Of a stretch of 64,000 nt of DNA, positions 1 to 7,803 are shown piece after piece. Origin of the DNA: Bacteroidota bacterium (GTDB lineage: Bacteria > Bacteroidota > Bacteroidia > Chitinophagales > BACL12); the NCBI GenBank assembly GCA_016706255.1, contig JADJJZ010000006.1, forward strand, positions 248,001 to 312,000, in the 5' to 3' direction. The notes beneath the pieces are model-generated. The model was not told where the DNA came from and did not search any database. It was given only the letters and a program-made list of their open reading frames with translations. Numbering within the stretch: the stretch's first letter is position 1; each line of letters opens with the position of its first letter. The position numbers and the translations under genes are program-made.

Positions 1-127
1 CCGAAACATATAAATATTTGTCGTACACTCTTGCCAGTGGCTCTTGGTTTTTTTCAGGCTTATGCTTGTTGCAACCAAGAGCCACTATGCTAATAAAGAG
101 TGCTATGTATACATTTTTAACGTTCAA
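1..127 (-). CDS. Envelope lipoprotein, probable parvulin-type PPIase, N-terminal fragment
   Basis: Partial gene running off the left edge; only about 42 residues are visible. The only sensible start is a TTG at 127, eight bases after the stop of the upstream minus-strand parvulin gene, so the two are probably cotranscribed. The peptide begins with a hydrophobic stretch followed by a lipobox (VALGC), so it is a predicted lipoprotein. The next visible residues (EPLARVYDKYLY) resemble the opening strand of SurA/PpiC-like chaperones of Bacteroidota, which begin ARVGDKYLY. An ATG within this stretch is in another frame and meets a stop after three codons. The parvulin assignment rests on this short motif and the neighbour; the catalytic domain lies outside the window. 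Confidence 0.55.
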   Translation of the reverse strand, partial: MNVKNVYIALFISIVALGCNKHKPEKNQEPLARVYDKYLYVS

Positions 128-134
128 TTGATTT

Positions 135-2093
135 TTATCGAACCATTGAGTTAAATACTTTTTCATTTACAACAACCGGATATTTTTTATGGAGTTCTTC
201 AATCCATTGTTTTTCCAATTGATCCTGATATGCAGAAATTACATATCCTCTTGCTTCATCCAACGTTTTTGGTGTTGGAGGAACAATTTTATTTATTTTC
301 ACAAATGTGATAGTGCCATCAGCATTTAAAATATCACTGCCAATACCAGGTGTTTTATTTAATGCATCCACATTGCTGTCCTGACCAGGTAAAATAACCG
401 CTGTTTTAACAGTAACTAATTGTGTGGAGTCAACATTGTATTTATCCATGATTGATTTATCAGAAGCATTTTTGCCGGCCATTTTTCTAACAGCTTTTGC
501 CGTTTTAGCATCAGCAACGGTATAAGTGGTAGCATCAATTCTTTCTTCCCACATATATTCTGTTTTATGTGCTTCATAATAAGCAGCTAAACCAACTGAA
601 TCGGTTGAGCCTTTGCTCCAGATTTTACGTTCTAACATGGCAAATAATGGTAAGCCATCGCGGTATTCCTGTAATAAACGTTTGAAGTCGATATTGCGCT
701 CACTTAAATCGTATTCAATTAAAGTTTGCTCCAATGCCTGGGTATATAATTTATTATATTTTTCTTCAATGTTTTTATCGCGGGAAACACGTTGATTGAT
801 TTCAATATATGAAGCCATATCAGCCTGTGTAAAGCTGCGGTTGCCGATAGAAAACATTACTTTATTCATGCCTGCAGCAGCATTTAAATTCCAACTGTTT
901 TTTACAAACGATGAATCTAATTTTGCCAGCAATTCTTTTTTGGCATCAACATTTTCAGTAAACGGATATTTTGTTTTTACTTTCTCAACAAAATCGGCGC
1001 GCAAGGTTTTGTATTCCGGTGAGCGTTCAATTTTTCCTTTTAATTCGTCTTTTACTTCAGCGAATGTACCATTTGGTTTTCTTTCGATTAAACGAATAAT
1101 GTGAAATCCGAAAGCTGTTTGAACAGGAGCGGAAATATCACCCTGGTTTTTTAATGCGAAAGCAGCTTCCTGAAATGGTAATACCATTTTACCTGTAGTA
1201 AAAGGTTCTAAGCGACCGCCATTAGCAGCACTCACTTTATCTTCAGAATATTTTCCTGCTAATTCTTCAAATTCAGCACCACCTTTTAATAATGCATAAA
1301 TACTGTCAGCTTTTGCTTTAGCTTTTGCAATTTCAGGTGCTTTTGCATCTTTAGGTGTTTTAATTAAAATATGTCCAACGGTTACCATTCCCGGTGAAGG
1401 GCGTTCTTTAACTACTTTAATAATATGGTAGCCGAATTTAGTTTTAATTACGTTGCTGTATGTGCCTACAGGAGTTTCAAATGCAGCATTTTCAAAATTT
1501 GCATCCGGAATTTGACCTGCTGTAATCCATCCTACTAAACCCGGATCGTTAGCATTGGTTTTATCGGTAGAAATTTCTGCAGCTACTTTACCAAAATCTT
1601 CACCTTTCATTAAACGTTCACGTGCAGCATTCAGTTTTTTAATTGCGCCTGTTGTATCTGCACCCGGTGCATTTGCATCTATGGCAATCATAATATGATA
1701 CACCAAACGTTCTGTTTGCGAGCGGTTATACATTTTTAATGCGGCTGCTTCCAGTACTTCTTTATCGAAGTTCGATTTGATTAACTGGTCGCCATATTTT
1801 TGTAATTCTTCTCTTACTTTTTCGGTTGTGTCGATATGTTCGGCACGTGCTTCGGCAACTTTTAATTTGAAGTTGATGTAGAGGTCAAGATATTCATCCA
1901 AACTTGCTTTCGAATAATCGTTTTGTTTGTCGGGATTGTTTTTCTTGTAAACGTAAAGGAATTCCTCTTTTGTAACAGGTTGGCCATCTACGGTAAACAA
2001 CACTTCATTTCCACCCGGAGTTTGTGCGTTTACTGATGTAATTAATAACATGCCGGCCAGCAGCATTAACGTCTTGAAAATGTTCATTTTCAT
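135..2093 (-). CDS. Periplasmic parvulin-type peptidyl-prolyl isomerase with two PpiC domains (SurA-like)
   Basis: Predicted envelope folding chaperone and cis-trans prolyl isomerase for outer-membrane or secreted proteins. I start it at 2093 (MKMNIFKTLMLL...NAQ) because this gives a clean signal peptide ending in NAQ; an upstream in-frame ATG at 2141 would add 16 non-signal residues. Two consecutive rotamase domains are visible, about residues 130-235 (YHIM start, FGYHIIKV end) and 240-340 (GHILIK start, FGFHIIRL end), the hallmark beta strands of parvulins. They are followed by a long helical C-terminal region of about 300 residues. SurA-like arrangement with an N-terminal VDGQPVTKEEF segment. 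Transcribed with the partial lipoprotein downstream and divergently from slyD. Confidence 0.85.
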   Translation of the reverse strand: MKMNIFKTLMLLAGMLLITSVNAQTPGGNEVLFTVDGQPVTKEEFLYVYKKNNPDKQNDYSKASLDEYLDLYINFKLKVAEARAEHIDTTEKVREELQKYGDQLIKSNFDKEVLEAAALKMYNRSQTERLVYHIMIAIDANAPGADTTGAIKKLNAARERLMKGEDFGKVAAEISTDKTNANDPGLVGWITAGQIPDANFENAAFETPVGTYSNVIKTKFGYHIIKVVKERPSPGMVTVGHILIKTPKDAKAPEIAKAKAKADSIYALLKGGAEFEELAGKYSEDKVSAANGGRLEPFTTGKMVLPFQEAAFALKNQGDISAPVQTAFGFHIIRLIERKPNGTFAEVKDELKGKIERSPEYKTLRADFVEKVKTKYPFTENVDAKKELLAKLDSSFVKNSWNLNAAAGMNKVMFSIGNRSFTQADMASYIEINQRVSRDKNIEEKYNKLYTQALEQTLIEYDLSERNIDFKRLLQEYRDGLPLFAMLERKIWSKGSTDSVGLAAYYEAHKTEYMWEERIDATTYTVADAKTAKAVRKMAGKNASDKSIMDKYNVDSTQLVTVKTAVILPGQDSNVDALNKTPGIGSDILNADGTITFVKINKIVPPTPKTLDEARGYVISAYQDQLEKQWIEELHKKYPVVVNEKVFNSMVR

Positions 2094-2275
2094 ATGTGGT
2101 AAATTATATTTTATAGGTTTGGTTTGCGTAAGGGACTGCAAAGCTAATGATTATTGAGTTTTAAGCAACATTGCGGTAATTATATTGCTTTTGACTGTCA
2201 ATCACCAGGCCTCCTGACGGTCCCGCACTGCCGCCTAACAGCAAAAATCGTGCGTGATTAACGGCATTTTATACT

Positions 2276-2283
2276 TACCTTTG
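2276..2283 (+). promoter_or_regulatory. Candidate -7 box (TAnnTTTG) of slyD
   Basis: TACCTTTG matches the Bacteroidota primary-sigma -7 consensus and lies 22 bases before the slyD start codon. No clear TTG -33 element is seen at 19-20 bases upstream, so the promoter is only partly supported. Confidence 0.4.
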
Positions 2284-2305
2284 GCGCTTTAACAAAATTT
2301 AAGTC

Positions 2306-2812
2306 ATGTCAATTTCAAAAAACAAAGTGGTTTCCTTAACGTATGAATTGAGGGAAGATAATGCCAGCGGAGACCTCATAGAAGTGGTAAATGCCGATCA
2401 GCCATTTGTGTTTCTTTTCGGCGCAGGCGGCTTACTGCCTGAGTTTGAGTCAAATCTTGAAGGAAAAATTATCGGAAGTAATTTCGAGTTTCAAATTCTT
2501 GCAGCCAACGCATACGGCGAATTTGATGATACAGCAATGGAATATGTTCCAAAAGACATTTTTATGATTGATGGCGTTTTAGCCGAAGATCTGCTTGAGG
2601 TAGATAAGGTAATAAACCTGCGCGATCAGGGTGGTCACCTTGTGAGAGCTCGTGTTGCAGAGGTTGGTGAAGCTGAGGTTTTACTGGACTTCAATCACCC
2701 GCTTGCCGGTGTAAACCTCCATTTTAAAGGTGGAATTCTCGATATCAGAGAAGCTTCTCAGGAGGAAATTGATCACGGCCATGTGCACGGTGCCGGCGGT
2801 CATCATCATTGA
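2306..2812 (+). CDS. slyD: FKBP-type peptidyl-prolyl isomerase, SlyD family
   Basis: 168-residue cytoplasmic prolyl isomerase and chaperone. The sequence shows the SlyD pattern: an opening strand with VVSLTYELRE, a FKBP part with FLFGAGGLLPEFE and an inserted insert-in-flap chaperone domain (about residues 70-125, with YGEFDD and VPKDIF). It returns to the FKBP fold at FNHPLAGVNLHFKGGILDIREA, the family signature. The C terminus is His-rich (HGHVHGAGGHHH), typical of the metal-binding tail of SlyD and of possible use in nickel handling. No signal peptide. Monocistronic, divergent from the parvulin gene, with a hairpin immediately downstream. Confidence 0.9.
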   Translation: MSISKNKVVSLTYELREDNASGDLIEVVNADQPFVFLFGAGGLLPEFESNLEGKIIGSNFEFQILAANAYGEFDDTAMEYVPKDIFMIDGVLAEDLLEVDKVINLRDQGGHLVRARVAEVGEAEVLLDFNHPLAGVNLHFKGGILDIREASQEEIDHGHVHGAGGHHH

Positions 2813-2834
2813 TAATCAATAACTTACATGTAAA

Positions 2835-2875
2835 AATGCCATTTTGGATATCCGTTTGATATTCGAAATGGCATT
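2835..2875 (+). terminator. Hairpin after slyD
   Basis: Inverted repeat with arms AATGCCATTT and AAATGGCATT, extended inwards by GGATATC/GATATTC-like pairing, starting 23 bases after the slyD stop. It has only a weak T-rich tail (CAATTTGTATT), so it may be a terminator or a 3' stabiliser. Confidence 0.5.
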
Positions 2876-2939
2876 CAATTTGTATTAATAACAATACGGC
2901 TGAAAAACAGCTGTTTATTTGCGTGTACAGTAGTTTGTA

Positions 2940-3731
2940 CTATAAATTAGCCGTTCTGCCCCCATCTACAGGTAAATTGATACCATTGATATAAGCTGCT
3001 GCCGGTGATGCTAAAAAAGCTACGGCATTGGCAATTTCACTTGCCTCCCCAAATCGTTTCATCGGAATTTCGGCTAGCATTTTTTGTGCAATAGCATCTT
3101 CAGTGCTTTGGGTTTTAGCGGCATTGTTGCTGATGATGCCGGTTAAGCGTTCAGTTTTGGTGGCTCCCGGTAATACATTGTTTACAGTAATGTTAAATCC
3201 ACCCAATTCATTTGCCAAGGTTTTACTCCAATTAGCCACGGCAGCCCTAACGGTATTTGATACGCCGAGATTAGGTAATGGTGCTTTTACGGATGTGCTG
3301 ATGATATTTATGATACGACCGTAACCGGCTGTTTTCATTTCAGGTATTACCGCCATTGCCATAATATGGTTGCAGATGAGATGTGCATTAAAAGCGGAAA
3401 GAAACTGGTCCTCCGTTGCTTCACTCACTTTTCCCGCTGCCGGTCCGCCGGTATTATTGATGAGAATATGTATGGTTTTGGTGTATTGCTGTAAAAATGT
3501 GTGCACCTGATTTTTTACGTTGTTGGGATCAGCAAAATCGGCGACGATGTATTGGTGGTGCTGACCGTTTTGTGCAGGTAGTTCAGCTATTGCCTGTTGC
3601 AATTTATTTTCGTTGCGTGCAACAAGAATTACTTCAGCGCCAAGGGTGGCTAATTCCATAGCACAGGCTTTACCTATTCCCTGCGTGCTGCCGCAAACTA
3701 TTGCGTTGTAATTGTTCAGACTGATATTCAT
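2940..3731 (-). CDS. SDR-family oxidoreductase with altered catalytic residues (BKR-like)
   Basis: 263-residue Rossmann-fold protein of the short-chain dehydrogenase/reductase family. The cofactor loop CGSTQGIG (G14xxxGxG), the NNTGG motif (residues 92-96) and the C-terminal PVDGG segment are intact. At the active site, Ser145 is kept, but the positions 13 and 17 residues later, which in classical SDRs are Tyr and Lys of YxxxK, are Ser158 and Arg162 (GVSNTVRAAV). This fits the BKR-like SDR subgroup known to lack a perfect catalytic tetrad. It is divergent from the 3-hydroxyanthranilate dioxygenase gene with only 41 bases between the start codons, which suggests shared control and a role near kynurenine catabolism, but substrate and activity are unknown. 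Confidence 0.8.
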   Translation of the reverse strand: MNISLNNYNAIVCGSTQGIGKACAMELATLGAEVILVARNENKLQQAIAELPAQNGQHHQYIVADFADPNNVKNQVHTFLQQYTKTIHILINNTGGPAAGKVSEATEDQFLSAFNAHLICNHIMAMAVIPEMKTAGYGRIINIISTSVKAPLPNLGVSNTVRAAVANWSKTLANELGGFNITVNNVLPGATKTERLTGIISNNAAKTQSTEDAIAQKMLAEIPMKRFGEASEIANAVAFLASPAAAYINGINLPVDGGRTANL

Positions 3732-3772
3732 TATTCTTTATAAATTTACTTCAAAATTAAACAATCAAAGAT

Positions 3773-4291
3773 ATGGCAGTAGCAGCACCTTTTAATTTAA
3801 AAAAGTGGATAGATGAAAACCGACATTTATTGAAACCACCGGTAGGTAACCAGCAGGTATATAAAGCCAATGAAGATTTTATTGTAATGGTTGTCGGCGG
3901 ACCGAATTCAAGAAAAGATTATCACTTTGAAGATGGTGAAGAATTATTTTATCAGTTGGAAGGAGATATAACGGTTGCCATTCAGGAAGATGGTAAATCA
4001 CGTGAAATTGTGATTAAAGAAGGTGATATGTTTTTATTGCCACCAAATGTGCCGCATTCTCCGCGTCGTCCGGCAAATACAATTGGATTAGTGATAGAAC
4101 GTTATCGCACCGAAAAAGAATTTGATTCCTGTATGTGGTTTTGTGAAAAGTGTAATCATAAATTACATGAAGAAACTTTTCCTTTAAAAGATATCGTAAC
4201 ACAATTACCGGCCATCATGAATTCCTTTTACGCCAACGAACAACTCCGCACCTGCGATAACTGCGGATACGTGATGGAGCCACCGAAGTGA
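3773..4291 (+). CDS. nbaC: 3-hydroxyanthranilate 3,4-dioxygenase
   Basis: 172-residue cupin dioxygenase that opens the ring of 3-hydroxyanthranilate to 2-amino-3-carboxymuconate 6-semialdehyde, using Fe(II) and O2. The metal ligands His51, Glu57 and His95 fall at the same positions as in characterised family members (YHFEDGEE, PPNVPHSP). The bacterial-type second metal site is present as two CxxC pairs, Cys124/Cys127 and Cys161/Cys164. The length is normal, so the repeat cassette that begins directly after its stop has not truncated it. Its product is the substrate of the decarboxylase encoded 1.27 kb downstream. Confidence 0.95.
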   Translation: MAVAAPFNLKKWIDENRHLLKPPVGNQQVYKANEDFIVMVVGGPNSRKDYHFEDGEELFYQLEGDITVAIQEDGKSREIVIKEGDMFLLPPNVPHSPRRPANTIGLVIERYRTEKEFDSCMWFCEKCNHKLHEETFPLKDIVTQLPAIMNSFYANEQLRTCDNCGYVMEPPK

Positions 4292-4306
4292 GTGGGATGA
4301 TGTAAA

Positions 4307-4618
4307 GGGGAACGCAGAACCTGACAAGCGGGTCGCGGATTTTGGTGGATGCACGCTGATGGGATTTGGAAGTGATGCTCGGTGATTGGATGGTGGGAAA
4401 GGGGGAACGCAGAACCCGACAAGCGGGTCGCGGATTTTGTTGGATTAACGCTGATTGGATTTTGGAAATGATGCTCGCTGATGGGATGATTTAAAAAAAG
4501 GGAACCTGCCTACCGGCAGGCAGGCGCGGAACCCCGCCAGCGGGTCGCGGATTTTGGCGGATGAACGCTGATTGGATTATGAAAGGGATGCTCGCTGATA
4601 GGATAATGTAAAAGGGAT
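4307..4618 (+). repeat. Left array of degenerate repeat units flanking the GxxExxY gene
   Basis: Three degenerate units start near 4307, 4400 and 4500. Each carries GGGAACGCAGAACC (or a variant), a small palindrome of the form CCCG-n-AGCGGG, then TCGCGGATTTTGG, ACGCTGATTGGATT and TGATGCTCGCTGAT. The third copy also contains a separate 20-base palindrome at 4505-4524. The same sequence appears in opposite orientation in an array on the other side of the gene at 4778-5170. The remaining stretch 4619-4777 holds only further decayed fragments (GGATACTCGTTGAT and similar). No coding frame is supported. Confidence 0.85.
4505..4524. repeat. REP-like palindrome inside the third left repeat unit
   Basis: A near-perfect palindrome (CCTGCC TACC GGCAGG, extended by CAGG) interrupts the repeat unit between GGGAAC and GCGGAACC. 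The other two left units lack it, so it looks like a nested insertion. It could form a hairpin in RNA. Confidence 0.6.
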
Positions 4619-4777
4619 ACTCGTTGATCGGTTCATTTGAAAGAGATTGTTTGAGCGGATTTGATGGGATTGTTGGAGGGAATAATGGTTCGCGATTAAT
4701 ATATTTGGATTTACGGAAAATGATTTTTAGTGAATTTGTGAGGGCTGAATGAATATTGTGTTGAATGAAAATTTGTG

Positions 4778-5170
4778 ATGATGGAATATTTACACAGCGA
4801 TATCACGCAAAAAGTGATAAAAGCGTATTACAATGTTTACAATAAACTTGGATACGGATTTTTGGAAAAAGTTTATGAAAATGCCATGGTTATTGAATTA
4901 AAATCCATGGGGTTAAAAGTTGAACAACAGGTAAAAATAAAAGTATTCTACAATGGCCAGGAAGTAGGATATTATATAATGGATATTGTTGTTGAAAATA
5001 TTGTAGGTGTTGAAATAAAAGCATGCGAAGCATTATGTGTAGAACATACCTATCAATTAATAAATTATCTAAAAGCATCACAAATTGAAGTTGGATTATT
5101 ATTAAATTTTGGAAAAGATCCTGAAATCAAAAGAAAAATTTTCCGAAATAAACTAGACACCAGTTTCTAA
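4778..5170 (+). CDS. GxxExxY protein (PDDEXK_3-type nuclease fold)
   Basis: 130-residue protein of the GxxExxY family. The naming motif is G27-FL-E30-KV-Y33. The nuclease-like core shows Asp69 in YYIMDIVVEN, then E79-I-K81 in VGVEIKA, and a conserved HTYQLINYL helix, the D...ExK...Q pattern of PDDEXK enzymes. A GTG at 4775 and an ATG at 4781 are also in frame; I use the ATG at 4778. The gene sits alone between two oppositely oriented repeat arrays inside the kynurenine cluster. Biological function is not established for the family; a role in mobility or maintenance of the surrounding repeats is my inference. Confidence 0.85.
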   Translation: MMEYLHSDITQKVIKAYYNVYNKLGYGFLEKVYENAMVIELKSMGLKVEQQVKIKVFYNGQEVGYYIMDIVVENIVGVEIKACEALCVEHTYQLINYLKASQIEVGLLLNFGKDPEIKRKIFRNKLDTSF

Positions 5171-5269
5171 AATCAATTAAACATATTCTTCGATTTATCG
5201 AAGTCATCAGTTCAAAAAAAATATTACAAAAAAATCAGTTTAAATCAGTTCATATCACCACCCCACATT

Positions 5270-5556
5270 TCGGATGATTGTTCAAAAATTAATAAACCAA
5301 AAAAATCAGTAATAAATCAGTTTATTTCACGCCCGCTTGTCGGGGTTCATCTTTCTAAAACAAATCAATCAAAATCAGTAAGAATCAGCGATCCGCCCGC
5401 CGGGTTCCGCGTTCCAAAAAAAATAAACCCAAAAAATCAGTTTAAAATCAGCCAAAATCTGCGACCCGCTTGCCGGGTTCCGCGTTCCAAAATAAAAAAA
5501 ATCAGTTTAAATCAGCCAAAATCTGCGACCCGCCCCGCCGGGTTCCGCGTTCCAAA
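5270..5556 (-). repeat. Right (inverted) array of the repeat flanking the GxxExxY gene
   Basis: Read on the minus strand, three clear units (ending near 5554, 5488 and 5416 on the plus strand) and one more decayed unit carry GGAACGCGGAACCCG, AGCGGGTCGCAGATTTTGGCTGATTT and an A/T-rich end. They share most of their length with the left array, in the opposite orientation. The stretch 5171-5270 before it has only AT-rich decayed fragments. The last unit ends four bases before the start codon of the next gene. Confidence 0.85.
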
Positions 5557-5558
5557 CT

Positions 5559-6572
5559 ATGCTTAAAATCGACATCCACACCCATATCATCCCTGATAAA
5601 CTCCCGAAGTGGAGTGAGAAGTTTTTGGATAACAGATATATTCATCTTGATCATCATTGTCCGGGATGTGCGCGGATGATGCAGGGGGATAAGTTTTTTA
5701 GAGAAATTCAATCCAATTGTTGGGATGGCGAAGTGCGTATTCACGATTGTGATGCCACGGAAGTTGATGTGCAGGTATTAAGTGCCATTCCGGTAATGTT
5801 TCATTACTGGGAAAAAAACGCACAATATGCCTTGGAGACTTCCCGCTTCCAAAATGATTTTATTGCAGAAGTTGTTTCGCGACATCCAAAACGATTTATT
5901 GGTTTAGGAACAGTTCCACTCCAAGACCCTGAATTAAGTATTCAGGAAATGACGCGTTGCGTAAAAGAATTAGGATTGGCTGGAATAGAAATTGGTTCGC
6001 ACGTAAACGATTGGAATTTAAATGCGGAAGAATTATTTCCGTTTTTTAAAGCAGCTGCCGATTTAAACGCCGCCATATTTGTCCACCCATGGGATATGAT
6101 GGGAAAAGATAAAATGAATAAATACTGGCTGCCCTGGCTGGTGGGTATGCCGGCTGAAACATCACTGGCTATTTGTTCGATGATATTCGGTGGTATTTTT
6201 GAAAAACTCCCACACCTGAAAGTTGCATTTGCACATGGTGGTGGTAGTTTCCCGTCTACAATCGGACGTATTGAACACGGTTTTAATGTGCGGCCCGATT
6301 TAGTTGCAGTAGACAATCAAGTAAATCCACGCAATTACCTCGATAAATTTTATCTCGATACCCTTGTGCATGATGAAATGATGATGCAATATTTATTGAA
6401 ATTATTCGGACCAAATCAACTCGCACTTGGCAGCGATTATCCCTTCCCTTTAGGTGAACATCATCCGGGAAAACTTATCGAATCGTTAGGGCTTGATAAT
6501 TCCATTCAGGAACGTTTGTTAAACGGTACTGCATTGGAATGGCTGGGTGTTAAAAAAGAACAATTTATTTAA
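5559..6572 (+). CDS. 2-amino-3-carboxymuconate-6-semialdehyde decarboxylase (ACMSD)
   Basis: 337-residue amidohydrolase-superfamily zinc enzyme that decarboxylates the product of 3-hydroxyanthranilate dioxygenase to 2-aminomuconate 6-semialdehyde, diverting flux from quinolinate. Metal ligands are visible: His7 and His9 (DIHTH), a His in VHPWD near residue 175, a His in AHGGG near residue 226 and an Asp in GSDYPFP near residue 292. The cap region WDGEVRIHDCD and the active-site Arg region RHPKRF also fit ACMSD. The start follows a repeat unit by four bases, so there is no recognisable ribosome-binding site or promoter of its own. The gene seems to have been separated from the upstream dioxygenase by the cassette. 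Confidence 0.93.
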   Translation: MLKIDIHTHIIPDKLPKWSEKFLDNRYIHLDHHCPGCARMMQGDKFFREIQSNCWDGEVRIHDCDATEVDVQVLSAIPVMFHYWEKNAQYALETSRFQNDFIAEVVSRHPKRFIGLGTVPLQDPELSIQEMTRCVKELGLAGIEIGSHVNDWNLNAEELFPFFKAAADLNAAIFVHPWDMMGKDKMNKYWLPWLVGMPAETSLAICSMIFGGIFEKLPHLKVAFAHGGGSFPSTIGRIEHGFNVRPDLVAVDNQVNPRNYLDKFYLDTLVHDEMMMQYLLKLFGPNQLALGSDYPFPLGEHHPGKLIESLGLDNSIQERLLNGTALEWLGVKKEQFI

Positions 6573-6657
6573 GCTGACGACTATCGGAAGTGTAGTTTTT
6601 ATGCTGAAAATCATACTATTTTATTTCCGGCAACGTTGTAGTGCTGAACCCAATGGT

Positions 6658-7803
6658 ATGTTTAAATACCTTCAAATATTATTTTTAGGATTGAGTTTGA
6701 TGTTTGGCAATACCGCTTTTTGCCAAACAGGTAATGATTGTGCACGTCAGGATGGTATATACAAGCGCAAGCAAACTGTTGATGACTTCGGTAGATGGCA
6801 GCAATATGCATTAACTATTGTAAAAACTGATAGCAGTTTTCAACTAATAATTGATACTAATGCAACAACAAAGTTTCTATATAAAAAAGTAATAAACGAT
6901 AATTTAAATTTACATGTTTATCAAAAACGTTCTAATAATGATTTGTATTTTAATTTCTTTTTAATTGATGAACTCAATCAGGTCACAGTTTGTCAAACTG
7001 AAAATGATGACTATTATCTGGATGTTTATTATGCTTGTGGTAAAATATATATTTGGAAAAACAATGGATTGTCAATTTTAGAAACAAACGATAAATTATT
7101 AATACCTACTATTTTTACTAATTGTAGAATCGTTGGGGCCGACAGCAATTCAATTTTTATAAAAAATTTTGGGACAGTTAATGTTGATGGACGTATTTGT
7201 TATGGCGAAATCTTATTTAAAATTAGCACAAAAGATGTACGATGTATCGTGACACAGTCCAGCAAAAAACATCAAAGTCGATATAATGCTGAACTTTCTA
7301 AACTCGTTTATTTATCTACTGAGTATAATATTAATTTAATCGGAATTACAAGCGGTGAAGTAAATTGTGGGTATCGGAGTTTTTACAATTATTCCATTAC
7401 TTATAACAACGAAATTACTGACACTTTAGTAATAGAAAGTGAATTACCACTACTAGGATTTAACAAAGTTATAGGGGATACCCTCGTGATTGAAACTTAT
7501 CAAACAACCTATTCATTTTTACACGGAAAAAAAATTGCTGAAATTTGTATTAATGATACGCTAAAGAACCAACTCAATCATGTTATAGGTGAATTTATTT
7601 ATTTCTACACTGTAGATAATTACCTTTTAGCCGCAAAAAACTATCGATTTGAAACGATAGACTCCCTTTTGTATAATGCAGAAAATGGTGTAACGATTAA
7701 TAAATTAAACCCTGTTGATGAAGGACTTGGTTTACAAATTATTTATCTCTTCGACAAAAACACCATGGAATTTTTGGGATATCCGGAAGTGGTATTTCGG
7801 TAA
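6658..7803 (+). CDS. Secreted protein of unknown function
   Basis: About 381 residues. I start it at 6658 because this gives a good signal peptide (MFKYLQILFLGLSLMF...FCQT). An in-frame ATG at 6547 would overlap the ACMSD gene and put 37 unlikely residues in front. The mature part is rich in Asn, Asp, Ile and Tyr, predicted to be beta-rich, with no recognised domain and no clear T9SS tail. The stop abuts the stop of the convergent helicase gene with no gap. Base use is more AT-rich than the kynurenine genes, so it could be a later arrival in the cluster. I do not recognise a family. Confidence 0.7.
   Translation: MFKYLQILFLGLSLMFGNTAFCQTGNDCARQDGIYKRKQTVDDFGRWQQYALTIVKTDSSFQLIIDTNATTKFLYKKVINDNLNLHVYQKRSNNDLYFNFFLIDELNQVTVCQTENDDYYLDVYYACGKIYIWKNNGLSILETNDKLLIPTIFTNCRIVGADSNSIFIKNFGTVNVDGRICYGEILFKISTKDVRCIVTQSSKKHQSRYNAELSKLVYLSTEYNINLIGITSGEVNCGYRSFYNYSITYNNEITDTLVIESELPLLGFNKVIGDTLVIETYQTTYSFLHGKKIAEICINDTLKNQLNHVIGEFIYFYTVDNYLLAAKNYRFETIDSLLYNAENGVTINKLNPVDEGLGLQIIYLFDKNTMEFLGYPEVVFR

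Noticed and set aside
4307..5556. Possible CRISPR array
   Set aside because: Units are few, degenerate and about 70-100 bases apart, occur in opposite orientation on the two sides, lack uniform spacers, and no cas gene is present.
5470..5744. Short open frames on both strands across the right repeat array and the ACMSD start
   Set aside because: They follow the repeat sequence and overlap the well-supported ACMSD gene.
6547..6657. N-terminal extension of the secreted protein at 6658
   Set aside because: It overlaps the ACMSD gene and would hide the signal peptide inside the protein.
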